Shown here one piece after another: positions 44,790 to 54,656 of a stretch of 64,000 nt of DNA (positions are counted from its first letter, which is position 1; the number at the start of each line of letters is the position of its first letter). The DNA comes from Mucilaginibacter paludis DSM 18603 (GTDB taxonomy: Bacteria > Bacteroidota > Bacteroidia > Sphingobacteriales > Sphingobacteriaceae), in the NCBI RefSeq assembly GCF_000166195.2, contig NZ_CM001403.1:62001-126000 (forward strand), in the 5' to 3' direction. Below the pieces are notes generated by a model. The model was not told where the DNA came from, made no database searches, and saw nothing but the letters and a program-made list of their open reading frames with translations. The position numbers were made by a program, and so were the translations under genes.

Positions 44790-46141
44790 TACTTCACAGC
44801 TTTATCCCGGATAATGATCATGTCGATCTCCCGTTCCTCCTCAAAAAAATCCATGCCGTATTTACGCATCTGTTCCCTTACTTCCTCAAGATTATTCAGG
44901 TGGGCATTAATATCCATATCCACGTTATCATTATAACCCGTTTCATTGACGATCGGTGTCGGGATGTCCTGGAGGTATAGCCCTGCCAGGTTCTTAAAAA
45001 ACAGGTCTATGGATTTATTTCTGATACGGAACCTGAAAGCATCAGCATCGATGAAGGTGGTGTCCCCTTTTGACCGGAGCCTGTCTTCCGGGCCGATCCG
45101 TTTAGCTACCAGGCATTTTACCTTTCTTTTTTCCATGCCCCCCTCTATGCCAAATTTTGCCCCAAAGAATTTATTCAGGTCAAACTGCATGATCTCAAAC
45201 ATCCTGTCTTCGGGGATGGATTGGGGCACCGTCAATTCATAACAGAAAGCGCTCTTTTTGAGCAGGCTGTCTTTGAGCGCCTTGTCCATCTTCCTGCCTG
45301 TCCAGTAGTAATAAAGGCTGGTGGAGTCCTTTACTTCCAGCCTCGACCTGTTGTAGGCAAAAAAATAGGGGTTAAATCCTCCAAAGGCCATTTTGTAGAG
45401 GTTCTGGATAAGGGCGTTGTTGTTATATATTTTATGCAGGTTCCCGGTCTTTGTGTAACCGCGCGGCGAAGGCAGGCCTTTTATATAGGACGTGATAACG
45501 GAGGAAAATTGCAGGTCGATGAGCGCTGAGTCTGCCCCGCCCATCAATAACGGTTTCAGCTTATTGTACTGTAGTTCGCTTTTTACCTGCATGGTAACCT
45601 GCTGCCTGTTTAAAAACGCATCAATGTTCTTAATGTCCACATCATCGGCATCTGTAAAGAACCGGACGGTCCCGTTGCCGTCTATCCATACTTCGTGCGG
45701 TATGGTCTTGTGTTTGAAAAGCCCGTTGAGCAGTACGTCATTGAAAACAATGGGTAACGTAAGTTTCCTTAATTCCCGGTCCGGCGTGTTGGAAAAAAAA
45801 CGGTTGACTACGGCATTACTTTCATTGGTGACGGCAAGTACCTGTATTTTGCCGGGATACCTCTTTTGCAGCGAATCGAGTTTGGGTAACGCTTTCAGGC
45901 ATGGGCCGCACCAGGTTGCCCAGAAATCAAGGATCACCAGCCTGCCTTTAAAATCAGACAAACGGGCGGCAGCGCTTTTATAGTTTTTAATATTGCCGAT
46001 CTGGAAGTCGGGGCATTGGTCGCCTATTTTTAACCCGGCAGCAGGATAGGTTTTTCCATTGGGTTTCAGGGATGGTATATTTTGAGCTTTTATTGCACCC
46101 GTTGCCAGGCTGCAAAAAAGAAGGATAAGAACGGTTTTCAT
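44786..46141 (-). CDS. TlpA-like thioredoxin-fold protein, secreted
   Basis: 451 aa. Signal peptide (MKTVLILLFCSLATGAIKAQ), then a thioredoxin domain of about 140 residues with FWATWCGPCLKALPKL, the CGPC redox centre. About 250 C-terminal residues are unrecognised. TlpA-like proteins with long extensions are frequent next to SusCD pairs in Sphingobacteriaceae. It follows susD by 75 bp on the same strand, so it is likely the last gene of that operon. Confidence 0.88.
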   Translation of the reverse strand: MKTVLILLFCSLATGAIKAQNIPSLKPNGKTYPAAGLKIGDQCPDFQIGNIKNYKSAAARLSDFKGRLVILDFWATWCGPCLKALPKLDSLQKRYPGKIQVLAVTNESNAVVNRFFSNTPDRELRKLTLPIVFNDVLLNGLFKHKTIPHEVWIDGNGTVRFFTDADDVDIKNIDAFLNRQQVTMQVKSELQYNKLKPLLMGGADSALIDLQFSSVITSYIKGLPSPRGYTKTGNLHKIYNNNALIQNLYKMAFGGFNPYFFAYNRSRLEVKDSTSLYYYWTGRKMDKALKDSLLKKSAFCYELTVPQSIPEDRMFEIMQFDLNKFFGAKFGIEGGMEKRKVKCLVAKRIGPEDRLRSKGDTTFIDADAFRFRIRNKSIDLFFKNLAGLYLQDIPTPIVNETGYNDNVDMDINAHLNNLEEVREQMRKYGMDFFEEEREIDMIIIRDKAVKY

Positions 46142-46216
46142 AAAAGGGCGTATAAGTTAAAATTGCGGCATAATACAACAAGAGGGGTATTACGCCTCCT
46201 GTTGTGGTTTTGAAGA

Positions 46217-47638
46217 TCAACGTTGATTTTGAATGATGGATGGATTGGCGGCGATCACGTCATCGGGGATAGGCAGCGTGTACCGCGGGTCAAGTGGCGA
46301 CAGGGTATAGGCAGTCCCATTAAGACTGCGTGTAAGGGTCATCGCAAACCTGCTGTCTTCATTGAGCCTTCTGAGGTCAGTCCACCTCAAACCCCTGAAT
46401 ATTAATTCTTTTCTCCTTTCCGCCAGTATCTTCGTTAATGCATCATCGGCATCCACAGCCGTCACCGGAACAAACGTCCCGGTTCTGAACCGGCTCTTCA
46501 ATAGGAAATTAAGATCAGCCAAAGCGCCGTTCACGTCTTTCTTCCTGGCTCGTGATTCGGCCCTGACCAGGTACAGTTCATCGGTCGCCAGCCCGCAGAA
46601 AAACAGGGTCCCGGCATTGTAACTTCCCTTAAAGAATTTCGTCCCGTCCGTATTGGTCTTGAAAAATAATACCTGCCTCAGATCGCTGGCGTTATAGGAA
46701 GCATACAGGGCCGGGTCGACCTTGTGCCTGGATGACCAGATCGAAGAGCTGTTAAGGATGCTCTGGAAGATAACCTCGGCATTGAACCTGGCCATCGGGT
46801 ATGCGGCAGTCAGGCTGAGGGTATTGTAATCCATCAGGCTGTTATAAAGGCCCAGTGCGCTGTCCGCATATTTCAGGCTGTTATCATAGTCGCCCATGCT
46901 CAGGTACACCCTTGCCAGCAATGCGTCCACGGCAGTTTTTGACGGCCTTGTTTTATACAAAGGGGTAACGGGAAGCATATTTTCAGCCTGTTTAAGGTCG
47001 GCAATGACCTGGTCAAAAGTTTGCTGGACGGTTGCCCTTGCTGATACCTCGTTCAGGTCGGAAGTCATCCGCAGGGGAATGCCGAGGTCGCTGCCGGCAG
47101 TGGCGGCTTTATAGTGTGGGGCAAAAATTTCAGCAAGCGCATAAAACGAGTACGCCCTGTAAAAAAGCGCCGAACCCTTTATATTGTTCCAGTCAGCCTG
47201 GTTGCTGTTGTCCTGGGTGATCTTCTCCAGGTCTTCCAGCGCGGTATTGGCATAATAGACCGCCTGGTAAGCCCGGTTCCAGTCCAGGGAAGTATTGCCA
47301 TTAAAGATCTGTTTTGACCACAGGTAACAATTCCGTTCAATTTCAACGGCGGACTGCCAGTCGCTATAGGCCAGGTAATAGTTGTCGGCGCTTATTTCCC
47401 CCATGCTGGGGGACACGCCGTTCTGGTTGCCGTTCATGACCGCAGAATTGTCCAGCAGCGACTGGAGGTCGGTGAGGGTAGATAGCACTACCAGGGATTT
47501 TTTAGGTTTGACATCCAGCCAGTTATCCTTGCAGGAATTCAATACAAGCAGGAACAGCACGCATAATAAGGCCGCCCGCGACGTTCCGGGAAGTCTTAAA
47601 ACGCTGAATGGTATGTGGAAGGTGATCTTTGATTTCAT
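46217..47638 (-). CDS. RagB/SusD family nutrient-uptake lipoprotein
   Basis: 473 aa from the ATG at 47638 (MKSKITFHIPF). Lipoprotein signal ends at LNSCKDNW. The body has SusD features: ALFYRAYSFYALAEIFAPHY, AVDALLARVYLSMGDYDNSL, and the C-terminal ILAERRKELIFRGLRWTDLR and LPIPDDVIAANPSIIQNQ. It caps the SusC pore and binds the nutrient at the cell surface. It starts 10 bp after susC, the usual order. Confidence 0.94.
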   Translation of the reverse strand: MKSKITFHIPFSVLRLPGTSRAALLCVLFLLVLNSCKDNWLDVKPKKSLVVLSTLTDLQSLLDNSAVMNGNQNGVSPSMGEISADNYYLAYSDWQSAVEIERNCYLWSKQIFNGNTSLDWNRAYQAVYYANTALEDLEKITQDNSNQADWNNIKGSALFYRAYSFYALAEIFAPHYKAATAGSDLGIPLRMTSDLNEVSARATVQQTFDQVIADLKQAENMLPVTPLYKTRPSKTAVDALLARVYLSMGDYDNSLKYADSALGLYNSLMDYNTLSLTAAYPMARFNAEVIFQSILNSSSIWSSRHKVDPALYASYNASDLRQVLFFKTNTDGTKFFKGSYNAGTLFFCGLATDELYLVRAESRARKKDVNGALADLNFLLKSRFRTGTFVPVTAVDADDALTKILAERRKELIFRGLRWTDLRRLNEDSRFAMTLTRSLNGTAYTLSPLDPRYTLPIPDDVIAANPSIIQNQR

Positions 47639-47648
47639 AATGCAGTAG

Positions 47649-50600
47649 TTAAAAATTTCCTTTAAAGCCAAATGACAGGGTAAATGGTTGCGGCAGCGTG
47701 GAACCATAAAGATCAGGGTCTGTCCCGGACCTGTTAGCCCGCCACAGGATGCCTATGTTATTGGCATAAGCGTAAAACCGCACGCTGTTCACGGGTAATT
47801 TCCGCCATTGTTTTCTATCCAGGTCATAACCGAGCTGCACATCCTGTAACCGGATGTGGTCACCTTTTTCAACCAGCGGCCCTGAAAATTTATAAAACAT
47901 GTCCCGGTTACTGTTCAACGGCAGGGTTGGGAAGGAGGGCACATTGGTTGTTAGCTCATCGCCCGGCTGTTGCCATCGTTTAGCATAGTCTGCATTTCCA
48001 GTCCAGTTAACAAAAAGTTCTGTATAATTAATGGAGGTTCGGCGAAAATAGTACCCGAATTTACCCGCAATATTTACGGAAAGCGATACCGGTCCATAGG
48101 AAAAAGTGTTCCGCAGGGAACCAAACACTACCGGTAAAGCCGGGCCGTTATATACAAGGCCGTCCGGGGCAACAGCGGTAAGGGAGACGTAATCTTTTGA
48201 TACATTGCCATTGGCATCATAGCCCATCGGGTCACCGGTGGCCGGGTCAAGCCCGGCCCATTTATAACTGTATATGGAATACACCGGGTGGCCTTCATAG
48301 GGGTACAACTGGTTAGGGTCAGTGCCGCTTCCGAAGTTCAGGTAGTTGGCGGCGGTGGTCTTTACGTTGTACCTGGTCACTTCGTCTTTATTGTAGCTGG
48401 CCAGCAGGCTGGTGCCCCATTTAAAGTGGCCGTCAATGTTCCGGGAGTTGAGCTGTATATCCATGCCATGACTTTTAAAGTCGGCAAAATTCCCCTTGAC
48501 CACAGACTGGTTGGCCCCGTTAATAATACCGGTAGTCGGGTCCACTGAGGAATTGCCGATCAGGTCAACGCCTTTTTTGATATAGTATTCAACGCTACCG
48601 GACAGGATGCTGTTTCGGGTCTCGAAGTCTGCGCCCAGGTTATATTGCCCGGTCTTTTCCCAACGTAATTCAGGGTTTCCGGGGTTGGTGATCTTTACCG
48701 ATTGCGCCCCCGTATACAGGTCGGTAGTGTAAGACCCTGTAGTCAGTGCGGTCACGGTTTTATCCACGTTGCCCCCGTAGCCGTAAGTTGCCCTTAATTT
48801 AAGGTAAGGCAGCCAGCCGATATGATAAAAAGCTTCGCTGCCCAGGTTCCAGGCAATACCGGCAGACCATAACGGTACGCTCTTCTGGTTGGTTTTAACA
48901 CCGAAAAGGTTGCTCTTATCGATCCTTGCGCTTGCTGACAGGATATAGCGGCTATCATAAGTATAGGAAGCGTTAGCGAAATAGGACAGGTACCTGTCGG
49001 TCGCGCCCGTATTGCTGTCCGTGTTGGGGATACTGCCGGAACCGGTAATATAGAAAGGGAAAAAAGTGGTATAATCGAGCGCGGAATTATTGGTACCGAG
49101 GTCATTGTTATACCCGTACAGCCTGTTACTGTAGCTGTCATTCGTTAATTGTTTCGCTTCGGTACCTGCAAGCGCAGAAATAGCGTGTTTGGAAAATGCT
49201 TTATTATAATTTACCTGCGCCCTGGCCGTATTCCCGGTCATCGTGCTGGCCGCCAGGTCAAGGATATCCCCGACCGGTACCGGCCGGGTGACGGTGGTCC
49301 CGCTTACGGAGGTATATTTATTAATCAGGTCCCTGGTGAAATAGGTTTGCTGGCCCTGGTCGTTGCGGTTCAGGGAGGTTGACCTTTCATACTGGTACCG
49401 GATCTCCGCATTCAGCCCGTCCGCCAGCGTGTATTTAATTCCCGGGGTGAACCTGATCTCTGAAATCGTGGTTTTGTTGTCAGCAGCGTTTACCTCCTGC
49501 AAAGGCCGGTATTTCCAGTCAAGCAGTTTGCCCCCTGTCGCCAGCCCGTCAAGGTAGCTCAGCCGGTAGTAATTGGGCAAAGCAAGCGGGCTGCCTGCAT
49601 CATCAGCAAGTTGAGCATAGGGATATACTGATTTTGTACCCGATAGTTTTATGGAATTATAGTCCGAAGGGGCTGATGCGCTCTCGCTCTGGACATAGTA
49701 TAAGCCATAGGACAGGTCTAAGTTTTTTACGGGTTTGAACGAATTATAGGCGCTCAGGTTAAGCCTTGAATAGGAATTGCCGACAGCGCTTTGCCTGTTG
49801 TTATCATACCCGGCTGAAAACAGGTAAGTAGTTTTGGCGCTGCCGCCGCTGATACTCAGGGAATATTGCTGGCTGACGCTCTTCCGGTAAAAGAATTTAT
49901 TAAAATCATTGCGCACATCGTTTGACCGTAACGCATTGATCTGGCCATCTGCATCAGTTGCAGACAGCGCACCGCTTCGTTTCTTTGCGAGGATCTCAAC
50001 GACCGGGGAAATGACCGGACGGGTTGTGGTATTGTTCAGGTCACCATCATAATACCCCTTGTTGAAAAGGAGTTGTTCTACATCGACGTAATTGGAGGCA
50101 TCCAGGAAATTTTTACTGTAAAACAGGTCGGGTTTATTGCCGACGGTAACATTACTGTTCCATTCCACTTTCAGGGGCTGGTCATTGCGGCCCTTTTTTG
50201 TCGTAATTACGATAACGCCGTTACCGGCCCTTACCCCCCAGATGGAAGCCGCCGCCGCGTCTTTTAATATGGTAATGCTCTCTACATCGTTAGGGTTGAT
50301 GTTATTGATATCCCCGTCATAAGGAAAATTATCGATCACGATCAATGGATTGTCATTGGCCAGTATCGTACTTCTGCCCCGGATGCTGAACTTTTGTTTG
50401 CTCCCGAACCGGCTGTCAAATAAGACACCTGGCGCGATCCCGTTCAGTCGGCTGATAATATCGGTGGATACCTCCCGGTTGTAGGTTTCGTTGTCTATTT
50501 TCGCAAAAGACCCGGTAGCCCTTTCTTTAGGCAGTTGCTGGTAGCCGGTGGAAACCACGGATACCTCGCTGAGCTTACTGTTATCCGGTTCCATGCGGAT

Positions 50601-51209
50601 GGTGACCGGCTGTGACAGGCCACTTATTGCTATCTCCTGTGTGCTGTAACCAATAAATGACATGACAAGCATCACATTGTCAGGAGCGTTATTAATTTCA
50701 AACAAACCGTTAATATCACTGGAGGTTTTTAAGTCGGTGCCTTTAACCTGTATGGTTGCGCCTGCAAGCGGCTGACCTTTCTCATCCAGTATTTTTCCGG
50801 ATATTTTCATTAAAAGCAGCTTTGGGTCTGCCTTAGCCTCTTTAGCATTAGACTTTGATGGCGCAGTTATTTTCGACACGCCGATAACGCTGCCGGATTG
50901 TTTAAACGTAAGCGGAAGCTGGGATGAAATCAGTTGCAGTACTTCACCAAGTGGCTTGTTCGATACTTTAATCGTTATGGCGTTCAGGTCTTTGAGGATG
51001 GTTTTGTTGTAAACAAATGTTACACCGGCCTGCTTTTCAATAGTGGAAAAAACCTGGCTGACGTTTGTATTCCGTACGTCCAGGCTGACGTTCTGGGCGC
51101 TCGTGGTGCCTGCAATCAGTAGGGTTGCAAAGCAGGCTTGTATACCGATAAGTAAGGTTGTGATACGCATACAGGTATAGCATAATCTGTTACGGTAAAT
51201 TTTTACCAT
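47649..51209 (-). CDS. SusC/RagA family TonB-linked outer-membrane transporter
   Basis: 1,186 aa. Signal region to about residue 38, then an STN (secretin/TonB N-terminal) domain (VSLDVRNTNVSQVFSTIEKQ). A carboxypeptidase-regulatory-like domain follows (ISGKILDEKGQPLAGATIQV), then the plug (FSIRGRSTILANDNPLIVID, DVESITILKDAAAASIWGVR) and the barrel. The STN domain means it signals to a FecR-type anti-sigma factor. That factor and its sigma lie just upstream, now beyond an IS4-type insertion. Substrate unknown; no glycosidase is adjacent. Confidence 0.95.
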   Translation of the reverse strand: MVKIYRNRLCYTCMRITTLLIGIQACFATLLIAGTTSAQNVSLDVRNTNVSQVFSTIEKQAGVTFVYNKTILKDLNAITIKVSNKPLGEVLQLISSQLPLTFKQSGSVIGVSKITAPSKSNAKEAKADPKLLLMKISGKILDEKGQPLAGATIQVKGTDLKTSSDINGLFEINNAPDNVMLVMSFIGYSTQEIAISGLSQPVTIRMEPDNSKLSEVSVVSTGYQQLPKERATGSFAKIDNETYNREVSTDIISRLNGIAPGVLFDSRFGSKQKFSIRGRSTILANDNPLIVIDNFPYDGDINNINPNDVESITILKDAAAASIWGVRAGNGVIVITTKKGRNDQPLKVEWNSNVTVGNKPDLFYSKNFLDASNYVDVEQLLFNKGYYDGDLNNTTTRPVISPVVEILAKKRSGALSATDADGQINALRSNDVRNDFNKFFYRKSVSQQYSLSISGGSAKTTYLFSAGYDNNRQSAVGNSYSRLNLSAYNSFKPVKNLDLSYGLYYVQSESASAPSDYNSIKLSGTKSVYPYAQLADDAGSPLALPNYYRLSYLDGLATGGKLLDWKYRPLQEVNAADNKTTISEIRFTPGIKYTLADGLNAEIRYQYERSTSLNRNDQGQQTYFTRDLINKYTSVSGTTVTRPVPVGDILDLAASTMTGNTARAQVNYNKAFSKHAISALAGTEAKQLTNDSYSNRLYGYNNDLGTNNSALDYTTFFPFYITGSGSIPNTDSNTGATDRYLSYFANASYTYDSRYILSASARIDKSNLFGVKTNQKSVPLWSAGIAWNLGSEAFYHIGWLPYLKLRATYGYGGNVDKTVTALTTGSYTTDLYTGAQSVKITNPGNPELRWEKTGQYNLGADFETRNSILSGSVEYYIKKGVDLIGNSSVDPTTGIINGANQSVVKGNFADFKSHGMDIQLNSRNIDGHFKWGTSLLASYNKDEVTRYNVKTTAANYLNFGSGTDPNQLYPYEGHPVYSIYSYKWAGLDPATGDPMGYDANGNVSKDYVSLTAVAPDGLVYNGPALPVVFGSLRNTFSYGPVSLSVNIAGKFGYYFRRTSINYTELFVNWTGNADYAKRWQQPGDELTTNVPSFPTLPLNSNRDMFYKFSGPLVEKGDHIRLQDVQLGYDLDRKQWRKLPVNSVRFYAYANNIGILWRANRSGTDPDLYGSTLPQPFTLSFGFKGNF

Positions 51210-51412
51210 ATTTGTTTAGTGTTTAATGGGTGAAACTGTTGAACTCGGGTAGCTGCGTCGAAGCGTCCAAACTGTGACGTAGCAACATCAAATGATCCGG
51301 GACGGCCTTGCGCTGTCCCGGTCATTTCCGGACCCCCTCCCTGGGACATAGCCGTCAACTTTAGAAAAAAAAGGGATAAAATTTTTTTAGAGCAAGAATC
51401 GGAACTGCAAAA

Positions 51413-52672
51413 TTGCAGTCATTATTCGAGCGAATGAGTTCGGAACTATTTGAACCAACGGTGTTAGATGGCCTGGCCCGTAAAACAGAGGCTATACAAC
51501 GCAAACGAAAAGTGGGAGGCAAGGAACTATTGGATATGGCGTTATTTGATGGAGATCAATCGTTTAACGGCATGAGTATGCAGTTAATGCGGAGGGATGG
51601 GCTTGATATTTCGAAGCAGGCATTGCATCAAAGACATCACAGCAATATGACAAAGTTTGTACAAGCCGTTTTTGAGCAATTAATAGCAGTTGAGTTACCG
51701 CAAGAGCAAACACAGGGCTTGGAGATCCGTATCAAAGATTCTACCCGTTTCGCGTTGCCGGAAGTTATTGCAGAGACATTCCCCGGAACAAAAGGAAGTG
51801 GGATGAAAGCGGGAGCATCTGTACAATTTGAATTTGAAATCAAAAGTGGTAAAAGCGATATCAAAGTAACTCCGGCCAACGCAAATGACCAGGGTGAGAG
51901 TCATCTGGACAAGGCATCAATTCAGCCGGGGGTATTATATATGAGAGATCTGGGTTACACTCACTTGAGTTATATGAACAATATTAACAAAGTCAAAGCT
52001 TTCTTTATTAATAAATTATGTCCGAAAACAACGATTTATCTATTAAAGGACGACCAATACCAAAAGTTAGAGTTGTCGAAACTACAAGGCATAACCGGCG
52101 TATTTGATCAACAGGTATATATCGGAGCTGATAAGATGCCGGTAAGGATAATAATAGAACCGGTAAGTGAAGAGCTCAAGGCAAGGCGGATAGCCAATAC
52201 TGAAAAGTACAATAAAAAGAAAGGCAGTACCACCAGTAAGGGATTCAAAGAGCGGGCAGGGTTTAACTTTATTGTTACCAACCTGGTGAGCGAAAAATAT
52301 AGCGCTGAATTGATCCAAAAGTTATATCACCTGCGATGGCAGATAGAATTGGTTTTTAAAGCATGGAAGTCGTTTTTAAAGATACACACGTTCCCCAAAG
52401 GAAGTTCGGATCGTATAACCAGTATATTATACAGTAAGTTGATCTGGGCAGTTTTGAGTTGGAAAATATGCATGGCTATCGGTAAGATAGGTCAAATTAG
52501 TGTTTTAAAGGTGCATCGACTAATCGCTTCTACGAAAGAAGAATTGCGAGCGCAGCTTTTAGGGATATGCTCAAAGTGGTTAGCTCTGTTGGAGAAATTA
52601 AACTTAAAGCACCTTTCAAAAGAGCACAGAAAACATAGGTTAAAAATAGAAGAAATTGTAATAAGTATTTGA
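51413..52672 (+). CDS. IS4-family transposase
   Basis: 419 aa DDE transposase. First Asp in RIKDSTRFALP, second in YMRDLGYTHLS, and the glutamate signature YHLRWQIELVFKAWKS, the Y-x2-R-x3-E-x6-K arrangement of the IS4 family. The frame is intact, so the element may be active. Cut-and-paste transposition of its own insertion sequence. Confidence 0.93.
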   Translation: MQSLFERMSSELFEPTVLDGLARKTEAIQRKRKVGGKELLDMALFDGDQSFNGMSMQLMRRDGLDISKQALHQRHHSNMTKFVQAVFEQLIAVELPQEQTQGLEIRIKDSTRFALPEVIAETFPGTKGSGMKAGASVQFEFEIKSGKSDIKVTPANANDQGESHLDKASIQPGVLYMRDLGYTHLSYMNNINKVKAFFINKLCPKTTIYLLKDDQYQKLELSKLQGITGVFDQQVYIGADKMPVRIIIEPVSEELKARRIANTEKYNKKKGSTTSKGFKERAGFNFIVTNLVSEKYSAELIQKLYHLRWQIELVFKAWKSFLKIHTFPKGSSDRITSILYSKLIWAVLSWKICMAIGKIGQISVLKVHRLIASTKEELRAQLLGICSKWLALLEKLNLKHLSKEHRKHRLKIEEIVISI

Positions 52673-52720
52673 TTATTAGATATTTAAATACTATATTTAG
52701 ATAGTTAAACAAAAATAAGA

Positions 52721-52750
52721 AAGGCGGGGTCATCTAAACCTCCCCGCCTT
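52721..52750 (-). terminator. Hairpin in the IS4 right end, terminator-like
   Basis: A 9-bp perfect stem, AAGGCGGGG with CCCCGCCTT, and 12-nt loop. On the minus strand it is followed by TCTTATTTTTG. It lies 143 bp beyond the fecR-like stop and could end that transcript, which would cut susC off from the sigma/anti-sigma operon. Confidence 0.5.
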
Positions 52751-52893
52751 AAAAAACGAAAAATATGAGAGTAAAAATACATAGGTTTGCCCATGCGGGC
52801 AAACCGCGCCTAAAAATTAAATAACTGAAAATCAACAATATATGAGTACAGCTACTTAAATTGACGGCTATGCTCCCTGGGAGGGAATACACA

Positions 52894-53856
52894 TTAATTA
52901 ACTATTATTAACTGCTCATTGATCTTTTTAAAAGTAAAGTGGTTGGAAAAGCTGATCGCTGTCAGCACATTATCTAAAGGCTGGTTACCCAGCCGCATGG
53001 TCACTTTCTCATTCAGTAGCCTGCTGTTCTTGATCTCAATACGGACGTTATACTTCCTTTCAAGGCTTGCCATGACGGTTGCGAGTGGCTGGTCATCAAA
53101 CAGCAGCCTGCCCTGCCGCCATACGGCAATATCGGCCATGTCTACTTTTACTGTCCTGATAACATTCGTTGCTTTGTCAAGTATGGCACGTTCGCCGGGT
53201 AACAGGAAGGTGGATTGAGCAGAGGACGCGGGAACTACACCGACTTTACCGGTGCTGACCGTAATCAGCGTTTCCGGTTCTTTGGTAAAGGCAGCGATCT
53301 CAAAGGAAGTTCCAAGAACCGATACGTTGGTTTTCCCCGTTTGCACTACAAAAGGCTTATGGGCATCATGGGTAACGACAAAAAAGGCTTCACCCTCTTT
53401 TAATGTCACCAATCTTGTTTTGCCTTGGAAAATTACAGGGTATTGAAGCGTACTGCCGGAATTCAGCCAGACTTCAGAACTGTCCGGCAAAAAAACTTCT
53501 ACCCGCTTGCCATAGGCTGCGGTCACTGTTTTCATTTCAACGGGCCGGGATAGCGACCACAAATAATAACCACCTGCAATTATTAATGTTGCCGCTATAG
53601 ATGCGGCAATGCGCCAGTTTACGATAAAAGTCTTTTTGTGATGGGGACGGTCGTCGATTCTGTCCGATATTTTTTGAAATAATCCCTGGAATTTGTCTGG
53701 TTGGCTGGAAGTATATTCCGTTCCGGTATTTTCAAATGCCTCTTTAATAAGCACCCGCAAGGTGGCTTCATCCGTTGTTCCGAAATCTTTGAATAACTGC
53801 CGTAATTCTTCTTCTGAACTTTTACCTTCTAAAAACCGCTGGTAGCTTGACAACAT
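52894..53856 (-). CDS. FecR-type anti-sigma factor
   Basis: 320 aa. A cytoplasmic N-terminus, one membrane helix (IAASIAATLIIAGGYYLW), the FecR domain (RVEVFLPDSSEVWLNSGSTL, FVVTHDAHKPFVVQTGKTNV) and a C-terminal STN-interacting DUF4974 domain (PLATVMASLERKYNVRIEIK). It relays signals from the TonB-linked transporter's STN domain to the sigma factor upstream. The original neighbour downstream was probably susC. Confidence 0.94.
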   Translation of the reverse strand: MLSSYQRFLEGKSSEEELRQLFKDFGTTDEATLRVLIKEAFENTGTEYTSSQPDKFQGLFQKISDRIDDRPHHKKTFIVNWRIAASIAATLIIAGGYYLWSLSRPVEMKTVTAAYGKRVEVFLPDSSEVWLNSGSTLQYPVIFQGKTRLVTLKEGEAFFVVTHDAHKPFVVQTGKTNVSVLGTSFEIAAFTKEPETLITVSTGKVGVVPASSAQSTFLLPGERAILDKATNVIRTVKVDMADIAVWRQGRLLFDDQPLATVMASLERKYNVRIEIKNSRLLNEKVTMRLGNQPLDNVLTAISFSNHFTFKKINEQLIIVN

Positions 53857-53952
53857 ATTTTCCGGGTTAATGGTACATTTCCCCTGATATGCTTTGAAAT
53901 AAAAAAAGCATTACTCAAAAAGCATTTTTTTTGATTTTTTTTAGCCGCTGGA

Positions 53953-54552
53953 TTACAGGCTTTTGAAAAGCACCATTGAAATTGTAAGCGCGACCCCTTC
54001 TTTGGATTGGAATAAAAATTTACGGACGCTGCTGGTTGCTTTGACCAGGTGGCTGCTTACTGTATTGGGCGAGATGCCTAAGAGTTGTGCCACTTCTTCG
54101 TAACTCCTGCCTTCTATTTTGCAAAGGGTAAAAACTTCTTTGCGTTGCGGTGTCAGCTGGTCAATGGCTTTGTCGAGTAATTCCCGGCTTTCTTTCAGGT
54201 AAATATCTTCTTCGGTATGGGAATAGCTTTCAGCGAATGTGGCAACAATGTGTTCCTGTAACCGCCTGTCACGGGCGACTTTGCGATAAAATAAGAACAC
54301 CTCATTTTGCGCGACTTTATAAAGCCAGGCTTTGATAGATAAGTCAGGGTTGATCTGATCCCTGTTGTCCCACAATTTCACAAAGGTGTCCTGCAACAGT
54401 TCGTCTGCAAGGTATTCCGTTGCGGTAAGTTTTAACAGCCTGCCATAAATACGATCATTGTAAGTATAATACAACTGCTCAAAAGCCTTCCTGTCTCCCG
54501 ACCTCAAACGTGTCAGCAGTTCCTTCTCAGCAACAGGAAACATTACGGCCAT
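53953..54552 (-). CDS. ECF RNA polymerase sigma factor (FecI-like)
   Basis: 199 aa. Sigma-70 region 2 (YYTYNDRIYGRLLKLTATEY, then DELLQDTFVKLWDNRDQI) and region 4 (LTPQRKEVFTLCKIEGRSYE, QLLGISPNTVSSHLVKA). It would direct transcription of the SusC/SusD locus once released by the FecR-like protein, encoded 96 bp downstream on the same strand. Confidence 0.95.
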   Translation of the reverse strand: MAVMFPVAEKELLTRLRSGDRKAFEQLYYTYNDRIYGRLLKLTATEYLADELLQDTFVKLWDNRDQINPDLSIKAWLYKVAQNEVFLFYRKVARDRRLQEHIVATFAESYSHTEEDIYLKESRELLDKAIDQLTPQRKEVFTLCKIEGRSYEEVAQLLGISPNTVSSHLVKATSSVRKFLFQSKEGVALTISMVLFKSL

Positions 54553-54656
54553 AACAATGAGTATTAATTCTTTAAAGTTAAAAAATTAATAATACATTGT
54601 AAAATTGACGTGAATAAAATTACACATCAAGCGGTTTTCCGAAAGCTTACCTGGCT

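Larger units (their letters stand above)
51335..52885 (+). mobile_element. IS4-family insertion sequence
   Basis: Imperfect terminal inverted repeats of about 28 bp: CCCTCCCTGGGACATAGCCG on the left (from 51335) and CCCTCCCAGGGAGCATAGCC on the right read inwards (from 52885). They enclose the transposase at 51413-52672. No clear target-site duplication is visible. It lies between the fecR-like stop (8 bp away) and the susC promoter region. A hairpin at 52721-52750 (AAGGCGGGG/CCCCGCCTT) is inside it. Confidence 0.85.

Noticed and set aside
52886..52893. Target-site duplication for the IS4 element
   Set aside because: Sequences just outside the two inverted repeats (TTCCGGACC and AATACACAT) do not match.
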